A stretch of 64,000 nucleotides of DNA. Source: Amycolatopsis camponoti. GTDB lineage: Bacteria; Actinomycetota; Actinomycetes; Mycobacteriales; Pseudonocardiaceae. Every line of letters starts with the position of its first letter. Positions within the stretch are counted from its first letter, which is position 1. The translations under genes were made by a program, and so were the position numbers. Shown here piece by piece: positions 44,866-54,289 of this stretch. The DNA lies in assembly GCF_902497555.1 (NCBI RefSeq), contig NZ_CABVGP010000003.1, forward strand, positions 1,488,001-1,552,000, read 5' to 3'. A model generated the notes under the pieces. It was not told the DNA's origin. It made no database searches and was given only the letters and a program-made list of their open reading frames with translations.

Positions 44866-46046
44866 CGCGCACCCCCGAAGAGGGCCGCCGAAAGGGCGGC
44901 GAACTGGTCCTTGAGCCGTTGCGCGTTCATGTCGTTCCGTTCCAGGAGCGTCTGGCGCAGTTCGGCCGAGCGGTTTTCCAGCTCGGCGAACTGCTCGAGG
45001 AGCCGGTCGTAGTCGACGGTCTTCGCCCGCTGGGTGAAGCCGTCGAGGCCCATCTCCGCCATGAGCACGTCGTTCTTCGGCGCGTAACCGATTGCTACGG
45101 TCGGTTTCGCGACCTTCAGGGCGCAGAGCACGTTGTGGTAGCGCGTGGCCACCACGCTGTCCACCGCCGCCATCTCGTGCATCAGCTCGCCCAAGGTCTC
45201 CGCCGACGCCGCCGTCACCAGCGGGGAAGCGGTCTTCTCGATGATCTCGTCGACGACCTGCCGGTCGATCTGATCACCGATGAACAGCCGGACGGGTCTG
45301 CCCTGGTCAACGAGCCACGCGACGAAACGGTTCATCGTGTCGGCGTAGTGGCGGTAGATGCGGTCGCCGTCGGCGCGGTCTTCGTTGCCGCCGTAGTAGG
45401 CCATCACGCCGACGCCGACGGTGCCCGGCACGCCGCCGGCGGCCGGAGTCGGGAGGGAGAACGCGAGGTCGGGGTAGACCTCGTCACGGCTGGTGTCGAC
45501 ACCCATGGCGCGCATGGCGTCGCGGGAGAGGTCGTCGCGGTAGGAGCGGTACGCGGCCAGCCGGCCGGACCAGCGGACGAGCGTCCGCGTGGCCCGCGCG
45601 CTGATCTCGTTGGCGCCGACGCTGACCAGCGCGACCTTGGTGCCGAAGAGCCGCCCGGTGGCGGAGAGGAGGAGGAGCGAATACGGAAAACCCCACGGAC
45701 GCAACGGAAGCGTCGCTTCGAGGACGCCCATGCCGGGCACGATGACGACGTCCTGCTTGCGGACCCAGGCGGCCGTGCGGCCGATGTCGACCAGCTTGCC
45801 GAGTCCCTTGAGGACGATCGACCGGAGGCCGGTCGCCGTCTCGTACTCGGCCTGGTTCCAGTGCAGGGGCGTGGTGTCGACGCCGTACCGCTCGCGGACG
45901 ATGTCCGGGCCGCCCACCAGGCCGGTCAGGACCGCGTCCGGGTGTTCGGTGCGCAGGTAGCCGAGCACGGCTTCGAGGGAACCGTCGTTGCCGAGGTTGC
46001 CCGAGCCGAGCAGGCCGAAGACGCCGACGCGCGGGGCACGCTTCAC
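44862..46046 (-). CDS. Polysaccharide pyruvyl transferase family protein
   Basis: 394 aa from the GTG overlapping the GT2 stop. GVFGLLGSGNLGNDGSLEAV at the N-terminus, VIVPGMGVLEATLP, and the C-terminal GELMHEMAAVDSVVATRYHN (about residues 288-307) are typical of the CsaB/PssM superfamily, which transfers pyruvate from phosphoenolpyruvate to sugar hydroxyls as a ketal and adds negative charge. The VVATRYHNVLCALK motif with Arg and His is intact. Confidence 0.85.
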   Translation of the reverse strand: MKRAPRVGVFGLLGSGNLGNDGSLEAVLGYLRTEHPDAVLTGLVGGPDIVRERYGVDTTPLHWNQAEYETATGLRSIVLKGLGKLVDIGRTAAWVRKQDVVIVPGMGVLEATLPLRPWGFPYSLLLLSATGRLFGTKVALVSVGANEISARATRTLVRWSGRLAAYRSYRDDLSRDAMRAMGVDTSRDEVYPDLAFSLPTPAAGGVPGTVGVGVMAYYGGNEDRADGDRIYRHYADTMNRFVAWLVDQGRPVRLFIGDQIDRQVVDEIIEKTASPLVTAASAETLGELMHEMAAVDSVVATRYHNVLCALKVAKPTVAIGYAPKNDVLMAEMGLDGFTQRAKTVDYDRLLEQFAELENRSAELRQTLLERNDMNAQRLKDQFAALSAALFGGAR

Positions 46047-46987
46047 GCGAGCCTGCCTTCCCGGCCGGCCACGATCTCGTTGACCGTGGCGACGTCGGAG
46101 GCGGTCGGGGCGCGGTCCTCGACGCGTTCGCCGTGGCCGGAGCGCGCCCGGTTGGTCAGCCAGGCGCCGAGGTGCCCGAAGCACTCGCGCTTGTCGGCGG
46201 CCGAGATCGGCGCGCGGCGGATCAGGTCCGCGAACCCGAAGACGTACTCGCCGAGCAGGCGGACGGTGGGGTTCCGGAGCCGGTTCGCGCGCCGCGGGTC
46301 CAGATTCGCGCACCGGCTCCGGATGGTCGGGTTGGCCCGTTCCGCGCGGCCCGGGTGGTCGCGGCGGAAGTAGAGCAGCTCGGGCACCTGGTGGAACGGG
46401 CCGTGCAGGGCCATCTCGGCCGAGTACGTCCGGTCCGCGTGGTGGTAGCTGTCGAGCGGCTTGACGCGGCGGAGGACGTCCGTGCGGATGACGCCGTAGA
46501 AGTCGTCGCCGCCCGGCTCGAACAGGACCGCGCGGAAGCGGTCCGGCGCGTGCGGGGAGGCGGTGTCCAGCGTGTACTCGAGCGGCTGGACGATGCGGCC
46601 GTCGCCGTCGATGATCGCCTGGTCGCAGTGGGCGAGCATGACCTCGGGGCGCTCGTCGAGGGCCTCGATGCACCGCTTGAGGAGGTCGCGGGCGTAGAGG
46701 TCGTCGTGGGAGACCCACTTGAACAGCTCGGTGCGGGAGACGTCGAACACGAAGTTGTGGTTCGGCGTCGCGCCGATGTTCTTCGGTTGGCGCACGTAGC
46801 GGATCCGGGAGTCCTTGTCCGCGTACTGGCGGCAGATCTCGTCGGTCCGGTCGGTGGACGCGTTGTCCGAGATGACCAGCTCGAAGTCTTCGTAGGTCTG
46901 GCCGAGCAGGGCGTCCAGCGATTCGGCGAGGTACTCCTCGCCGTTGTACACCGGGAGGCCGAGGCTCAGCCGCGGGACGGTGGTCAT
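46043..46987 (-). CDS. Glycosyltransferase family 2
   Basis: 314 aa from the ATG at 46987 with GAGGA upstream; the longer frame has no such site. GT-A fold: LSLGLPVYNGEEYLAESLDA, LVISDNASTDRTDEICRQYA (nucleotide site) and the acidic WVSHDDLYARDLLKRC (metal-binding SHDD, about residues 97-100). Unlike processive GT2 enzymes it has no membrane helices. Probably adds one sugar of the repeat unit. Confidence 0.88.
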   Translation of the reverse strand: MTTVPRLSLGLPVYNGEEYLAESLDALLGQTYEDFELVISDNASTDRTDEICRQYADKDSRIRYVRQPKNIGATPNHNFVFDVSRTELFKWVSHDDLYARDLLKRCIEALDERPEVMLAHCDQAIIDGDGRIVQPLEYTLDTASPHAPDRFRAVLFEPGGDDFYGVIRTDVLRRVKPLDSYHHADRTYSAEMALHGPFHQVPELLYFRRDHPGRAERANPTIRSRCANLDPRRANRLRNPTVRLLGEYVFGFADLIRRAPISAADKRECFGHLGAWLTNRARSGHGERVEDRAPTASDVATVNEIVAGREGRLA

Positions 46988-46994
46988 GGAGTCC

Positions 46995-48377
46995 TCATTC
47001 CTTGATCGGCTCTTTGATCGGCTCGAAGACCACGGTGGTTTCGTTGATCGTTTCCCGGAGCGGGGCGAAGACGATGGTCGTCTCGTTGGCTCCCGGCTCC
47101 GGCGGGACGTAGTCGCGCAGCCCGAGCCGCAGCTGCCACCACCAGACGACGGAGCCGGTGAGCGTGGCGATCGCGACGCCCCACGCGGACCCGGCGGCAT
47201 CACCGAGGAAGGCGCCGGTGATGCCGAACGTGACGTAGAACAGGGAGGCGATCAGCTGCGACCGCAGGCTTCGCGGTGCGGCGCCCAGTGCCCGGAGCCC
47301 GGCCGCCGCGCCGGTGGCGAAGCTCGCGCCGACCACGGCCAGGGTGACCGGGAGGATCAGCGGGGACGACGAGTCCCACACCGAGCCCATCACCCAGCGG
47401 CCGGCGCTGTCGGGCACCAGCAGCAGCAGCCCGAGGCCCCAGCACAGCGCGGCGGCGGCCTGGCCACCGCCGAGGATCATGCAGAAGTGCTTCAGCCGGT
47501 GCGGGGCCCGCTGGAGCACCCGCGCGCCCTCGGCGACCGTGACCAGCGACAGCCCCATGAGCAGGGCCAGGAACGGCCCGAGGAGCTGCTCGGCGCCGCG
47601 GACCGCGCCGACGGCGGTGATGCCGGCGATGGCGCCGAGGCCGTACGCGCGCAGCTGGGACGCGCCGCTGTTGCTGACGTTCTCGACCAGGTAGCGGACA
47701 CTCAGGTCGCGTTGCCGCCGGAACCAGCCCAGTGCCTCGCGGGGGTGGGGCAGGATCCCGGTCTGGAACCAGCCGTAGGCGGCCGCGACCGCGCCGGAGA
47801 GGCCCCAGGCGAGCACGAACGCGACCACGGTGTGGACCTGAGCGGCGACGTACAGCGCCGGGAGGAGCGCCACGCCCCACACACAGTCGTTGATGAAGGC
47901 TTTCTTGCCCGCGCCGCGGGCGAAGAAGGCGAAGCGCCACGCGTCCTGCAGCAGCAGGCCCGGCAGGACGACGGCGAGCGCGACGAACGCGTTGCCGAGC
48001 GGGCCGCCCGCGGCCAGCCCCGCGACCAGGCTGATCAGCCCGGTCGCGCAGCCGACGCCGATCGCGGTGCCCGACGCGCTGGCGACCCCCAGTCGCCAGC
48101 GGGCCTCCGGCACCGCGCTGAACCGCACCATCAGCGGGTCGGTGGCCAGACCCCGGGAAACATTCAAGACGACGCCGTAGGTCACCCAGGCGAGGCTGAA
48201 GATGCCGAAGGCGAACGTCCCGAGCGAGCGGGCCACATACAGCCCGACGGCGAAGTTGGTCAGGCTGGACACCGCCTGGTCGCCGAGGCCCCAGCTCAAC
48301 CTTCCGGCCATCGCGCGCACCGCGCCCGACCGGAAGATCGAGCGCGGCGCACGGCGGTGGTTGGCCACGTCGCTCAC
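46995..48377 (-). CDS. Wzx-like polysaccharide flippase (MOP superfamily) with phospho-motif tail
   Basis: 460 aa with about 12-14 helices (for example LGNAFVALAVVLPGLLLQDA and QAAAALCWGLGLLLLVPDSA). It belongs to the MATE-like MOP exporters that flip undecaprenyl-linked repeat units. The only flippase in the window, it may serve both glycan loci. The cytosolic C-terminus has a 14-residue tandem repeat with ANETTIVFAPL and INETTVVFEPI. The GTG start overlaps the DUF4910 gene stop (GTGA). Confidence 0.87.
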   Translation of the reverse strand: MSDVANHRRAPRSIFRSGAVRAMAGRLSWGLGDQAVSSLTNFAVGLYVARSLGTFAFGIFSLAWVTYGVVLNVSRGLATDPLMVRFSAVPEARWRLGVASASGTAIGVGCATGLISLVAGLAAGGPLGNAFVALAVVLPGLLLQDAWRFAFFARGAGKKAFINDCVWGVALLPALYVAAQVHTVVAFVLAWGLSGAVAAAYGWFQTGILPHPREALGWFRRQRDLSVRYLVENVSNSGASQLRAYGLGAIAGITAVGAVRGAEQLLGPFLALLMGLSLVTVAEGARVLQRAPHRLKHFCMILGGGQAAAALCWGLGLLLLVPDSAGRWVMGSVWDSSSPLILPVTLAVVGASFATGAAAGLRALGAAPRSLRSQLIASLFYVTFGITGAFLGDAAGSAWGVAIATLTGSVVWWWQLRLGLRDYVPPEPGANETTIVFAPLRETINETTVVFEPIKEPIKE

Positions 48378-49654
48378 TCCTTGACCAGACCGGCGTCGTG
48401 CAGGGCACGGGCCGCGACGTCGACGATGTCGAAGGGCAGCCCGGCCCGCTCGGCGATGTCGAGGAGCGAGTGCTCGCCGTCGGAGAGGTTGAGCACCCAG
48501 AGCATCGCCATCTGGGCCTGCTTGGCGTCGCTGCGGCCGCCGAGCGAGTCGTACAGCCCGCGCTTGCCGAGCTGCGGCTCGCCGTACGGGCTGAGGTTGA
48601 CGTACCGGCGGTTGCGGTCCAGGACGCTGAAGGCGTCGCTAAGCGCGCCGAGGGTGTCCTCCATGGCCGTCGGCGAAACGAAGCTCGGGTTGTCCGCCGA
48701 GGTGTGGTACTCGGGGTAGCCCGCGTACGGCGTCCGCGTCAGGGAGCCGACGCCGAGGTTGAAGCCCGGCGAGCAGAACTGGCGCTCGTCGTAGCCATAC
48801 GGCGAGAAGTCGACAACGCGGTGCTCGCGCGAGCGCAGCACGTGCTGCAGCACGCGGTCGATCTCGGCGTCGTCGCGGCGGGACTTCTTGTAGGTCAGCG
48901 GGCCCGGGTCGCCGGCGCAGGCCAGGACCAGGCCGTGCTTGACCTTGTCGATCCGCGACGAGTTGCGGGCCAGCCACGTGATCGAGCCGATCGTCCCCGG
49001 CATGAACAGGAACCGGTAGGTGTAGTGCGGCTGCGACTCGGCCAGCTGCTGTGCCAGCGACACCGCCACCGCGATGCCGGCCAGGTTGTCGTTGGCCAGC
49101 GACGGGTGGCAGACGTGGCAGGACACGATGACCTCGTCGGTGACGCGGCCCGGGACGACGTGCTCGCCGTACGTCAGCGAGCCGTCGGCCAGGGTCGAGT
49201 CGATGACGACGTCGTACTCGCCGTCGGGCAGCGCGTCGAGCTTCTCCTGCGCGAGGCAGAAACCCCAGGCCGGGGCGTAGTAGCTGGTCCGGTAGGGCAC
49301 CCACGACGGCTGGTCCGGCAGCGTGTGCAGGTGCTCCCGCAGCTCGCTCAGCGGCATCCGCCGCGACACCGGGACGCTGTACCCGACGACGTGCAGGTTC
49401 GACTCCCGGAAGTCGATCACCCGCTCGCCGGAAGGAGCGGCGACGTACGCGTCCCGGATGTTCCACTCCTGCGGGATCGTCCAGTCCAGCACCGCCGTCC
49501 CGGTCGGGACCTCGTGCCGCTCCAGCGCGATGTGCTCGCCGATGATGTCCAGGGTCTGCCGCACGCCGTCGCCGGTGATGCTGCGGCAGATCGGGTACAG
49601 CCGTTCGACCAGGGCGTGCAGCTCCGCCCCCGACCGCAGCTGCGTGCCCGTCAC
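48374..49654 (-). CDS. DUF4910 aminopeptidase-like protein
   Basis: 426 aa. LVERLYPICRSITGDGVRQT (residues 14-33) is the family signature; SCHVCHPSLANDNLAGIAVA (about 170-189) is the M28-type peptidase metal region (H-x-CHP-x4-ND-N), and YHTSADNPSFVSPTA near residue 327 supplies a further His/Asp. The winged-helix end (LNLSDGEHSLLDIAERAGLP) is also typical. It is found in surface-sugar operons, where a deacylase/amidase role is plausible; none is proven. Start and upstream stop overlap as TAGTG. Confidence 0.85.
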   Translation of the reverse strand: MTGTQLRSGAELHALVERLYPICRSITGDGVRQTLDIIGEHIALERHEVPTGTAVLDWTIPQEWNIRDAYVAAPSGERVIDFRESNLHVVGYSVPVSRRMPLSELREHLHTLPDQPSWVPYRTSYYAPAWGFCLAQEKLDALPDGEYDVVIDSTLADGSLTYGEHVVPGRVTDEVIVSCHVCHPSLANDNLAGIAVAVSLAQQLAESQPHYTYRFLFMPGTIGSITWLARNSSRIDKVKHGLVLACAGDPGPLTYKKSRRDDAEIDRVLQHVLRSREHRVVDFSPYGYDERQFCSPGFNLGVGSLTRTPYAGYPEYHTSADNPSFVSPTAMEDTLGALSDAFSVLDRNRRYVNLSPYGEPQLGKRGLYDSLGGRSDAKQAQMAMLWVLNLSDGEHSLLDIAERAGLPFDIVDVAARALHDAGLVKE

Positions 49655-50673
49655 TAGTGCCGCCGCATGGTGTCGTCGATGCGGCCGGCTTCGCCTTCGC
49701 TCTTCAGCCAGGCGAGCCGGGTGAACAGCTTCTCGAACGACTCGCGGGTGAGCCCGAACTTGCGGTAGGCCTCGATGAGCTCGACGGCGCCGTCCTTGAC
49801 CGACCACTCGCACGCGAAGCCCGGGATGGCGTCGCGGAAGCGCGAGAAGTCGACGCGGTACGAGCGCGGGTCGGCGCCGGCCTCGCCGGTGATGTTCAGC
49901 GTCGAGCCCGGCACGGCCTCGACGACCTCCTGGGCGATCTCGGCGACGGTGACGTTGTTGTCCTCGGTGCCGATGTTGAAGGCCTTGTTGTGCACGGCCT
50001 CCTTGGGCGCCGTCAGCGCGGCGGTGAACGCGCGCGCGATGTCCTGGGCGTGCACCAGCGGCCGCCACGGGGTGCCGTCGGAGAGCACCAGCACCTCGCC
50101 GGACAGGTGCGCGTGCGCGGTGAGGTTGTTCAGCACGATGTCGCCGCGCAGCCGGGGCGAGTAGCCGAACGCGGTCGCGTTGCGCATGTAGACCGGGGTG
50201 AAGTCGTCGTCGGCGAGCTCGTGAACGTCGGCCTCGACGCGCACCTTCGACTCGGCGTACGGCGTCACCGGCTTCAGCGGGGCGTCCTCGTCGACCAGCT
50301 TGTCGCCGCCCGCGCCGTACACCGAGCAGGTCGACGCGTAGAGGTACCGCTGCACGCCTGCGTCTTTGGCCAGCTTCGCGAGCTTCACCGACGCGTGGTG
50401 GTTGATGTCGTAGGTCAGCTCCGGCGCGAGCGAGCCGAGCGGGTCGTTCGAGAGCGCGGCGAGGTGGATGACCGCGTCGAAGCCCTCGACGTGCTTCGCC
50501 TCCACGTCGCGCAGGTCGACGGCGATCCCGGCCGGGTCGGCCGGCGTGGGTCCGAGCAGGCAGTCCTCGAACAGCCCCGAGTCGAGGCCGACGACCTCGT
50601 GACCGGCGGCCGCGAGCACCGGGGCCATCACCGTCCCCAGGTAGCCCTTGTGCCCCGTCAGCAACACCCGCAT
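49654..50673 (-). CDS. NAD-dependent epimerase/dehydratase (extended SDR)
   Basis: 339 aa. Rossmann GxxGxx[21 protein letters not shown] (residues 4-23); [13 protein letters not shown], the SSxY-like TCSVYGAGG and catalytic YAESK (about 139-143). Acts on nucleotide-linked sugars (dehydration, epimerisation or reduction); product not deducible. It lies four bases after the PIG-L gene start region and is part of the operon. Confidence 0.87.
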   Translation of the reverse strand: MRVLLTGHKGYLGTVMAPVLAAAGHEVVGLDSGLFEDCLLGPTPADPAGIAVDLRDVEAKHVEGFDAVIHLAALSNDPLGSLAPELTYDINHHASVKLAKLAKDAGVQRYLYASTCSVYGAGGDKLVDEDAPLKPVTPYAESKVRVEADVHELADDDFTPVYMRNATAFGYSPRLRGDIVLNNLTAHAHLSGEVLVLSDGTPWRPLVHAQDIARAFTAALTAPKEAVHNKAFNIGTEDNNVTVAEIAQEVVEAVPGSTLNITGEAGADPRSYRVDFSRFRDAIPGFACEWSVKDGAVELIEAYRKFGLTRESFEKLFTRLAWLKSEGEAGRIDDTMRRH

Positions 50674-50677
50674 CGGA

Positions 50678-51325
50678 TCAGCCCTTCAGGTCGAGAGTGA
50701 GTTTCTTGACGAAAAACGCTTCGGCGTACTTCGCGGCCGCTTCGATCCCGCGGATCCGCGCCAGGCCGAGGAACGCCTCGCGGTCGTACCAGCCGCGGTG
50801 CCGCTGCGACGCGTAGTGCGTCTGCAGCAGCCGGACCTTTTCCTCGGCGACGTCGTCGTCGAGCGGCTGGTACACCGAAGGGGCCCCGAGGTCGCCGTCC
50901 CACTTGACGATCTCGTAGCCCAGCGCGAGGTGGTCGCGGAACGCCGTCGGCACCAGCTTGGCGAGCCCGCGGTGGTCCTGGTGCGCGTCGTCGGTGCGCG
51001 GGGCCAGGATGACGTCCGGCTCGGTCCGCCGCCGCAGCTCCTCCAGCGCGTTCTTGGCCTCTTCCCAGTGCGCCGGGAAGCGTCCGTCCGGCAGCTTCAG
51101 CACCGTGACGTCGAGCTGCGCGCCCGGGCAGAACGCCGCGAGCGCCGCCCGCTCCTCGTCCTCGCGGGGGGTGCCGCCGCCGGACAGGATCAACGCGTCG
51201 ACCCGCAGGCCCGGGCGCCCGGCACAGAGCGTCAGCAGGGTGCCGCCGGCACCGATCGCGATGTCGTCGCAGTGCGCGCCGAGGGCGACGACGCCGCCGA
51301 GCCGTCCCGGCCGGAGCCCGATCAC
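50678..51325 (-). CDS. PIG-L family deacetylase
   Basis: 215 aa from the GTG overlapping the nucleotidyltransferase stop. Metal motif [20 protein letters not shown] (about residues 10-29; AHCDD for the usual AHPDD) and the second HQDH in [16 protein letters not shown] (about 106-121). The family removes an acetyl group from N-acetylated sugars, as MshB does in mycothiol synthesis. Here it probably deacetylates an amino sugar of the repeat unit. Confidence 0.87.
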   Translation of the reverse strand: MIGLRPGRLGGVVALGAHCDDIAIGAGGTLLTLCAGRPGLRVDALILSGGGTPREDEERAALAAFCPGAQLDVTVLKLPDGRFPAHWEEAKNALEELRRRTEPDVILAPRTDDAHQDHRGLAKLVPTAFRDHLALGYEIVKWDGDLGAPSVYQPLDDDVAEEKVRLLQTHYASQRHRGWYDREAFLGLARIRGIEAAAKYAEAFFVKKLTLDLKG

Positions 51326-52113
51326 GCGGTGCTCGCGACGGGCCGCTCCCAGAGCGCCCAGGGCTTCTTGCCGTGCGTGTACGCGTCGTCGAGCGCGGCG
51401 CGCTCCTTGACCGTGTCGGTCGGCTTCCAGAACCCGCGGTACGGGTAGGCCAGGAGTCGGCCGCGCTTGGCCAGCTCGCCGCAGCCGTCGGCGACCAGGT
51501 CGCCGTTCTCCGGGATGTGGTCGAAGACCTCCTGGCGGAGCACGAAGTACCCGCCGTTCTCCCACAGCGGCATTTCGCTGACCGCCGTGATCGAGCCGAC
51601 CATGCCGCCCTCGTTCATCTCCACGCAGTGGAACGACGACTGCGGCGGGACGACCATCATCGACGCGCCGGCGTCGGTGTTCGAGAACCGCTCGATCATG
51701 TCGGGCAGCGGGACGTCGGAGAGGACGTCGGCGTAGTTCGCGAGGAACATCTCGTCGCCGTCGAGGTAGTCGCGGACGCGGCGCAGGCGCTCACCGATCG
51801 GCGACTCGATGCCGGTCTGCACGAACGTGATCGTCCAGTCGGCGATGTCGGTCGAGAGCAGCTCGGCCTTGCCGCCCCGCAGGACGAAGTCGTTGGAAAT
51901 GGTTTCCTGGTAGTTCAGGAAGAAGTTCTTGATGTGCGCCGCGCCGTAGCCGAGGCACAGGATGAACTCCGTGTGGCCGAAATGCGCGTAGTAGCGCATG
52001 ACGTGCCAGATGAGCGGTCTCGGACCGACCATCGCCATCGGCTTGGGGACGTCGTCGGCCGCGCCGTTGCGCATCCGCATCCCGTAGCCACCGCAGAAGA
52101 GGACGACCTTCAC
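51322..52113 (-). CDS. Sugar-1-phosphate nucleotidyltransferase, RfbF (CDP-glucose)-like
   Basis: 263 aa from the GTG one base after the methyltransferase stop. VKVVLFCGGYGMRM is the nucleotide-binding start, KPMAMVGPRPLIWHVMRYYA and LCLGYGAAHIKNFF follow the glucose-1-phosphate cytidylyltransferase pattern more closely than RmlA. The product would be CDP-sugar or a related nucleotide sugar. The 4,6-dehydratase normally found beside RfbF is missing here. Confidence 0.83.
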   Translation of the reverse strand: MKVVLFCGGYGMRMRNGAADDVPKPMAMVGPRPLIWHVMRYYAHFGHTEFILCLGYGAAHIKNFFLNYQETISNDFVLRGGKAELLSTDIADWTITFVQTGIESPIGERLRRVRDYLDGDEMFLANYADVLSDVPLPDMIERFSNTDAGASMMVVPPQSSFHCVEMNEGGMVGSITAVSEMPLWENGGYFVLRQEVFDHIPENGDLVADGCGELAKRGRLLAYPYRGFWKPTDTVKERAALDDAYTHGKKPWALWERPVASTA

Positions 52114-52114
52114 T

Positions 52115-53347
52115 TCACTGCACCTCGACGATTTCCAGGCGGGGGATGGGGAACACGAGCTTTCCGCCCCACTCACCCACGAACGACAGCTGTTCGGTCA
52201 GTTCCTCCCGGAGGTTCCACGGGAGGACGAGCACGTAGTCGGGCCGATCGGCTTCGATCCGCTCCGGGGGCAGCACCGGGATGCGCGTGCCCGGGGTGAA
52301 CCGGCCGTGCTTGTACGGGTTGCGGTCGACCGTGTACTGCAGCAGGTCCGTGCGGATGCCGCAGTGGTTGAGCAGGGTGTTGCCCTTGCCCGGGGCGCCG
52401 TAGCCGACGACGGTCTTCCCGTCGTTGCGCGCCTCGATGAGGAACTTCAGCAGGTCCAGCCGCACGCGGGTGACGCGCTCGGCGAACTCGGTGTACCCGG
52501 ACAGCTCGTGCAGCCCGGCGGCCTTTTCGCGCTCCAGGACGTCGGTCATCCGCTCGCTGGGCTCGCCCGCGACCTCGTCGGGACGCGCCCACAGCCGGAT
52601 CGACCCGCCGTGCGTCGGCACCAGTTCGACGTCGACCACGGTCAGGCCGCCGGTCGCGAGGGCGCGCCGGGCCGATTCGACCGTGTAGTACTGGAAGTGC
52701 TCGTGGTAGATCGTGTCGTACTGGTTCTTCTCGATCAGCGTGAGCAGGTGCTGGACCTCGATGGAGACCCAGCCGTCGTCGGCGACCAGGGCGCGCAGGC
52801 CCTTCGTGAAGCCGAGGACGTCGGGGATGTGCGCGTAGACGTTGTTGGCGGCGACCAGGTCGGCCGGGCCGTGCTCCTCGCGCACCTGGCGGCCGGTCTC
52901 CTCGGAGAGGAAGGCCGTCAGGGTGGGCACGCCGGCGTCCCGCGCCGCCTGCCCGACGTTCACCGAAGGTTCGACGCCCAGACACCGGATGCCGTGCCCG
53001 ACGACGTGCTTGAGCAGGTAACCGTCGTTGCTGGCGACCTCGACGACGAACGACTTCTCGTCGAGTCCCAGCCGCTCGACCGACCCGTCGACGAAGCGCT
53101 TCGCGTGCTCGACCCACGACGTCGAGAACGACGAGAAGTACGCGTACTCGGTGAAGGTGTCGTCAGGATCGATCAGCGGGGGGATCTGAGCGAGCCAGCA
53201 GTCGGTGCACACCTTGAGGTGGAGCGGGAAAGTGGCTTCCGGCTCGTCGAGCTGCTCAGCGGTCAAGAATCGCTCACATGGGGGAGTGGCCCCGAGGTCC
53301 ACCACGCTGGCCGTGTTTGTCGAACCGCAGAGTCGACATGTGGTCAT
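52115..53347 (-). CDS. NDP-hexose C-methyltransferase family protein
   Basis: 410 aa, three parts: a zinc finger (CRLCGS ... CERF ... CTDCW, residues 4-51), a SAM-binding domain with EVASNDGYLLKHVVGHGIRC (about 99-118) and NNVYAHIPDVLGF, then the C-terminal domain with YHEHFQYYT and GYGAPGKGNTLLNHCGI. This is the TylC3/TcaB9/EvaC layout of enzymes that add a methyl group to C3 of a 4-keto deoxysugar. First gene of the minus-strand glycan operon; its promoter is in 53348-53545. Confidence 0.88.
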   Translation of the reverse strand: MTTCRLCGSTNTASVVDLGATPPCERFLTAEQLDEPEATFPLHLKVCTDCWLAQIPPLIDPDDTFTEYAYFSSFSTSWVEHAKRFVDGSVERLGLDEKSFVVEVASNDGYLLKHVVGHGIRCLGVEPSVNVGQAARDAGVPTLTAFLSEETGRQVREEHGPADLVAANNVYAHIPDVLGFTKGLRALVADDGWVSIEVQHLLTLIEKNQYDTIYHEHFQYYTVESARRALATGGLTVVDVELVPTHGGSIRLWARPDEVAGEPSERMTDVLEREKAAGLHELSGYTEFAERVTRVRLDLLKFLIEARNDGKTVVGYGAPGKGNTLLNHCGIRTDLLQYTVDRNPYKHGRFTPGTRIPVLPPERIEADRPDYVLVLPWNLREELTEQLSFVGEWGGKLVFPIPRLEIVEVQ

Positions 53348-53545
53348 CTACCAGGCTCCTTGGCTCGCGGTCGCGATATGCGCTTAACACGTCGAGCAGG
53401 GGTGGACCGTCGTTACAGCGACGCGTGGCGGCGTGGTGGACCGATTCGGAACCGCAACATGATCACGTCGTGTGGCCGAGATCACGGACGGTGCCGGCCC
53501 GAACCCGTAACGTCCACAGTGGACCCGGGGTCCTAGGCTGGCCCG
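53348..53545. promoter_or_regulatory. Divergent promoter region of the second glycan operon
   Basis: 198 bases between the divergent methyltransferase and DUF2568 genes. GTCCACAGTGGAC (53512-53524) is a 13-bp inverted repeat 21 bases before the DUF2568 start. ATATGCGCTTAACA near 53376 is locally AT-rich and may be part of the minus-strand promoter. No firm -35/-10 pairs. Confidence 0.45.
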
Positions 53546-53914
53546 ATGACTTCGGAGACGGGTCCCCGCCTGAGCGGGTTCGCGGGCGTGGTGCTGACGG
53601 TCCGCTTCCTGACCGAGCTGGCCCTGCTGGGCGGCCTGGCGCTGGCCGGGACCCAGCTCGGCAGCGGGGTGGCGCTGGCGATCGTCGACGCGGTCCTGCT
53701 GCCGGTGGTGGCCGCCGCGATCTGGGGCCTGTTCATCGCCCCGCGGGCCCGCCGCCGGCTGCCGGAACCGGCCCGCTTCCTGGTGGAGTTCGCCCTGTTC
53801 GCGGCCACCGGCGCGGTGCTGGTGCTGGTCGGCTGGGTGGTCGCGGGGATCGTGCTCGCCGTCGCGGGGATCGGCGTCGCGGCGCTCACCCGCGTCGTCG
53901 CCAAGGACGGCTGA
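53546..53914 (+). CDS. DUF2568 (YrdB family) membrane protein
   Basis: 122 aa with four predicted helices (VVLTVRFLTELALLGGLALA, GVALAIVDAVLLPVVAAAIW, PARFLVEFALFAATGAVLVL, ending WVVAGIVLAVAGIGVAALT). The layout, with the WGLFIAPRARRRLPEPAR cytoplasmic loop, fits DUF2568. Function unknown. It stands alone between the glycan operon and the toxin module. Confidence 0.8.
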   Translation: MTSETGPRLSGFAGVVLTVRFLTELALLGGLALAGTQLGSGVALAIVDAVLLPVVAAAIWGLFIAPRARRRLPEPARFLVEFALFAATGAVLVLVGWVVAGIVLAVAGIGVAALTRVVAKDG

Positions 53915-53989
53915 CTTTACCGTTCGATTACCCAAGCCTCGACCGCTAACGTGACTGGTCGGACGCCGTCAGTCACCGGGGAGGGTGAA

Positions 53990-54289
53990 TTGGGCACGCT
54001 CCGAGTGGATTTCTCGGCCTTGCGAGCGCAGGCAGACGCCCTTGACCATGCTTTCGGGCGAGCTGAAGAGTTGCTGGCTCAACTGGAGCAGGAACTGAAG
54101 GACGCCTTGGGCGCCTGGCTCGGTGAGGGGCAAAACGCTTTCGCGACGGCATATGGCGAATGGGTTGTCGCAGCCAGAGAATTGCACTCCGACCTACCGC
54201 GTATCCGGGAATTCGTCCTGACCGCACACGACAACCACGGTGCAGCCCTGTCGGCCAATCTGGGTATCTGGCGTGGCCCGGATCGATGA
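53990..54289 (+). CDS. WXG100 family protein
   Basis: About 99 aa from the TTG with GGGGAGGG upstream (an in-frame GTG at 53951 would give 112). Two helices around a W-x-G turn (GAWLGEGQNAFATAY, about residues 41-55) are the ESAT-6/WXG100 pattern. Such proteins dimerise with, and help export, ESX substrates. It overlaps the toxin gene by 17 bases and is most likely its secretion partner. Confidence 0.82.
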   Translation: MGTLRVDFSALRAQADALDHAFGRAEELLAQLEQELKDALGAWLGEGQNAFATAYGEWVVAARELHSDLPRIREFVLTAHDNHGAALSANLGIWRGPDR

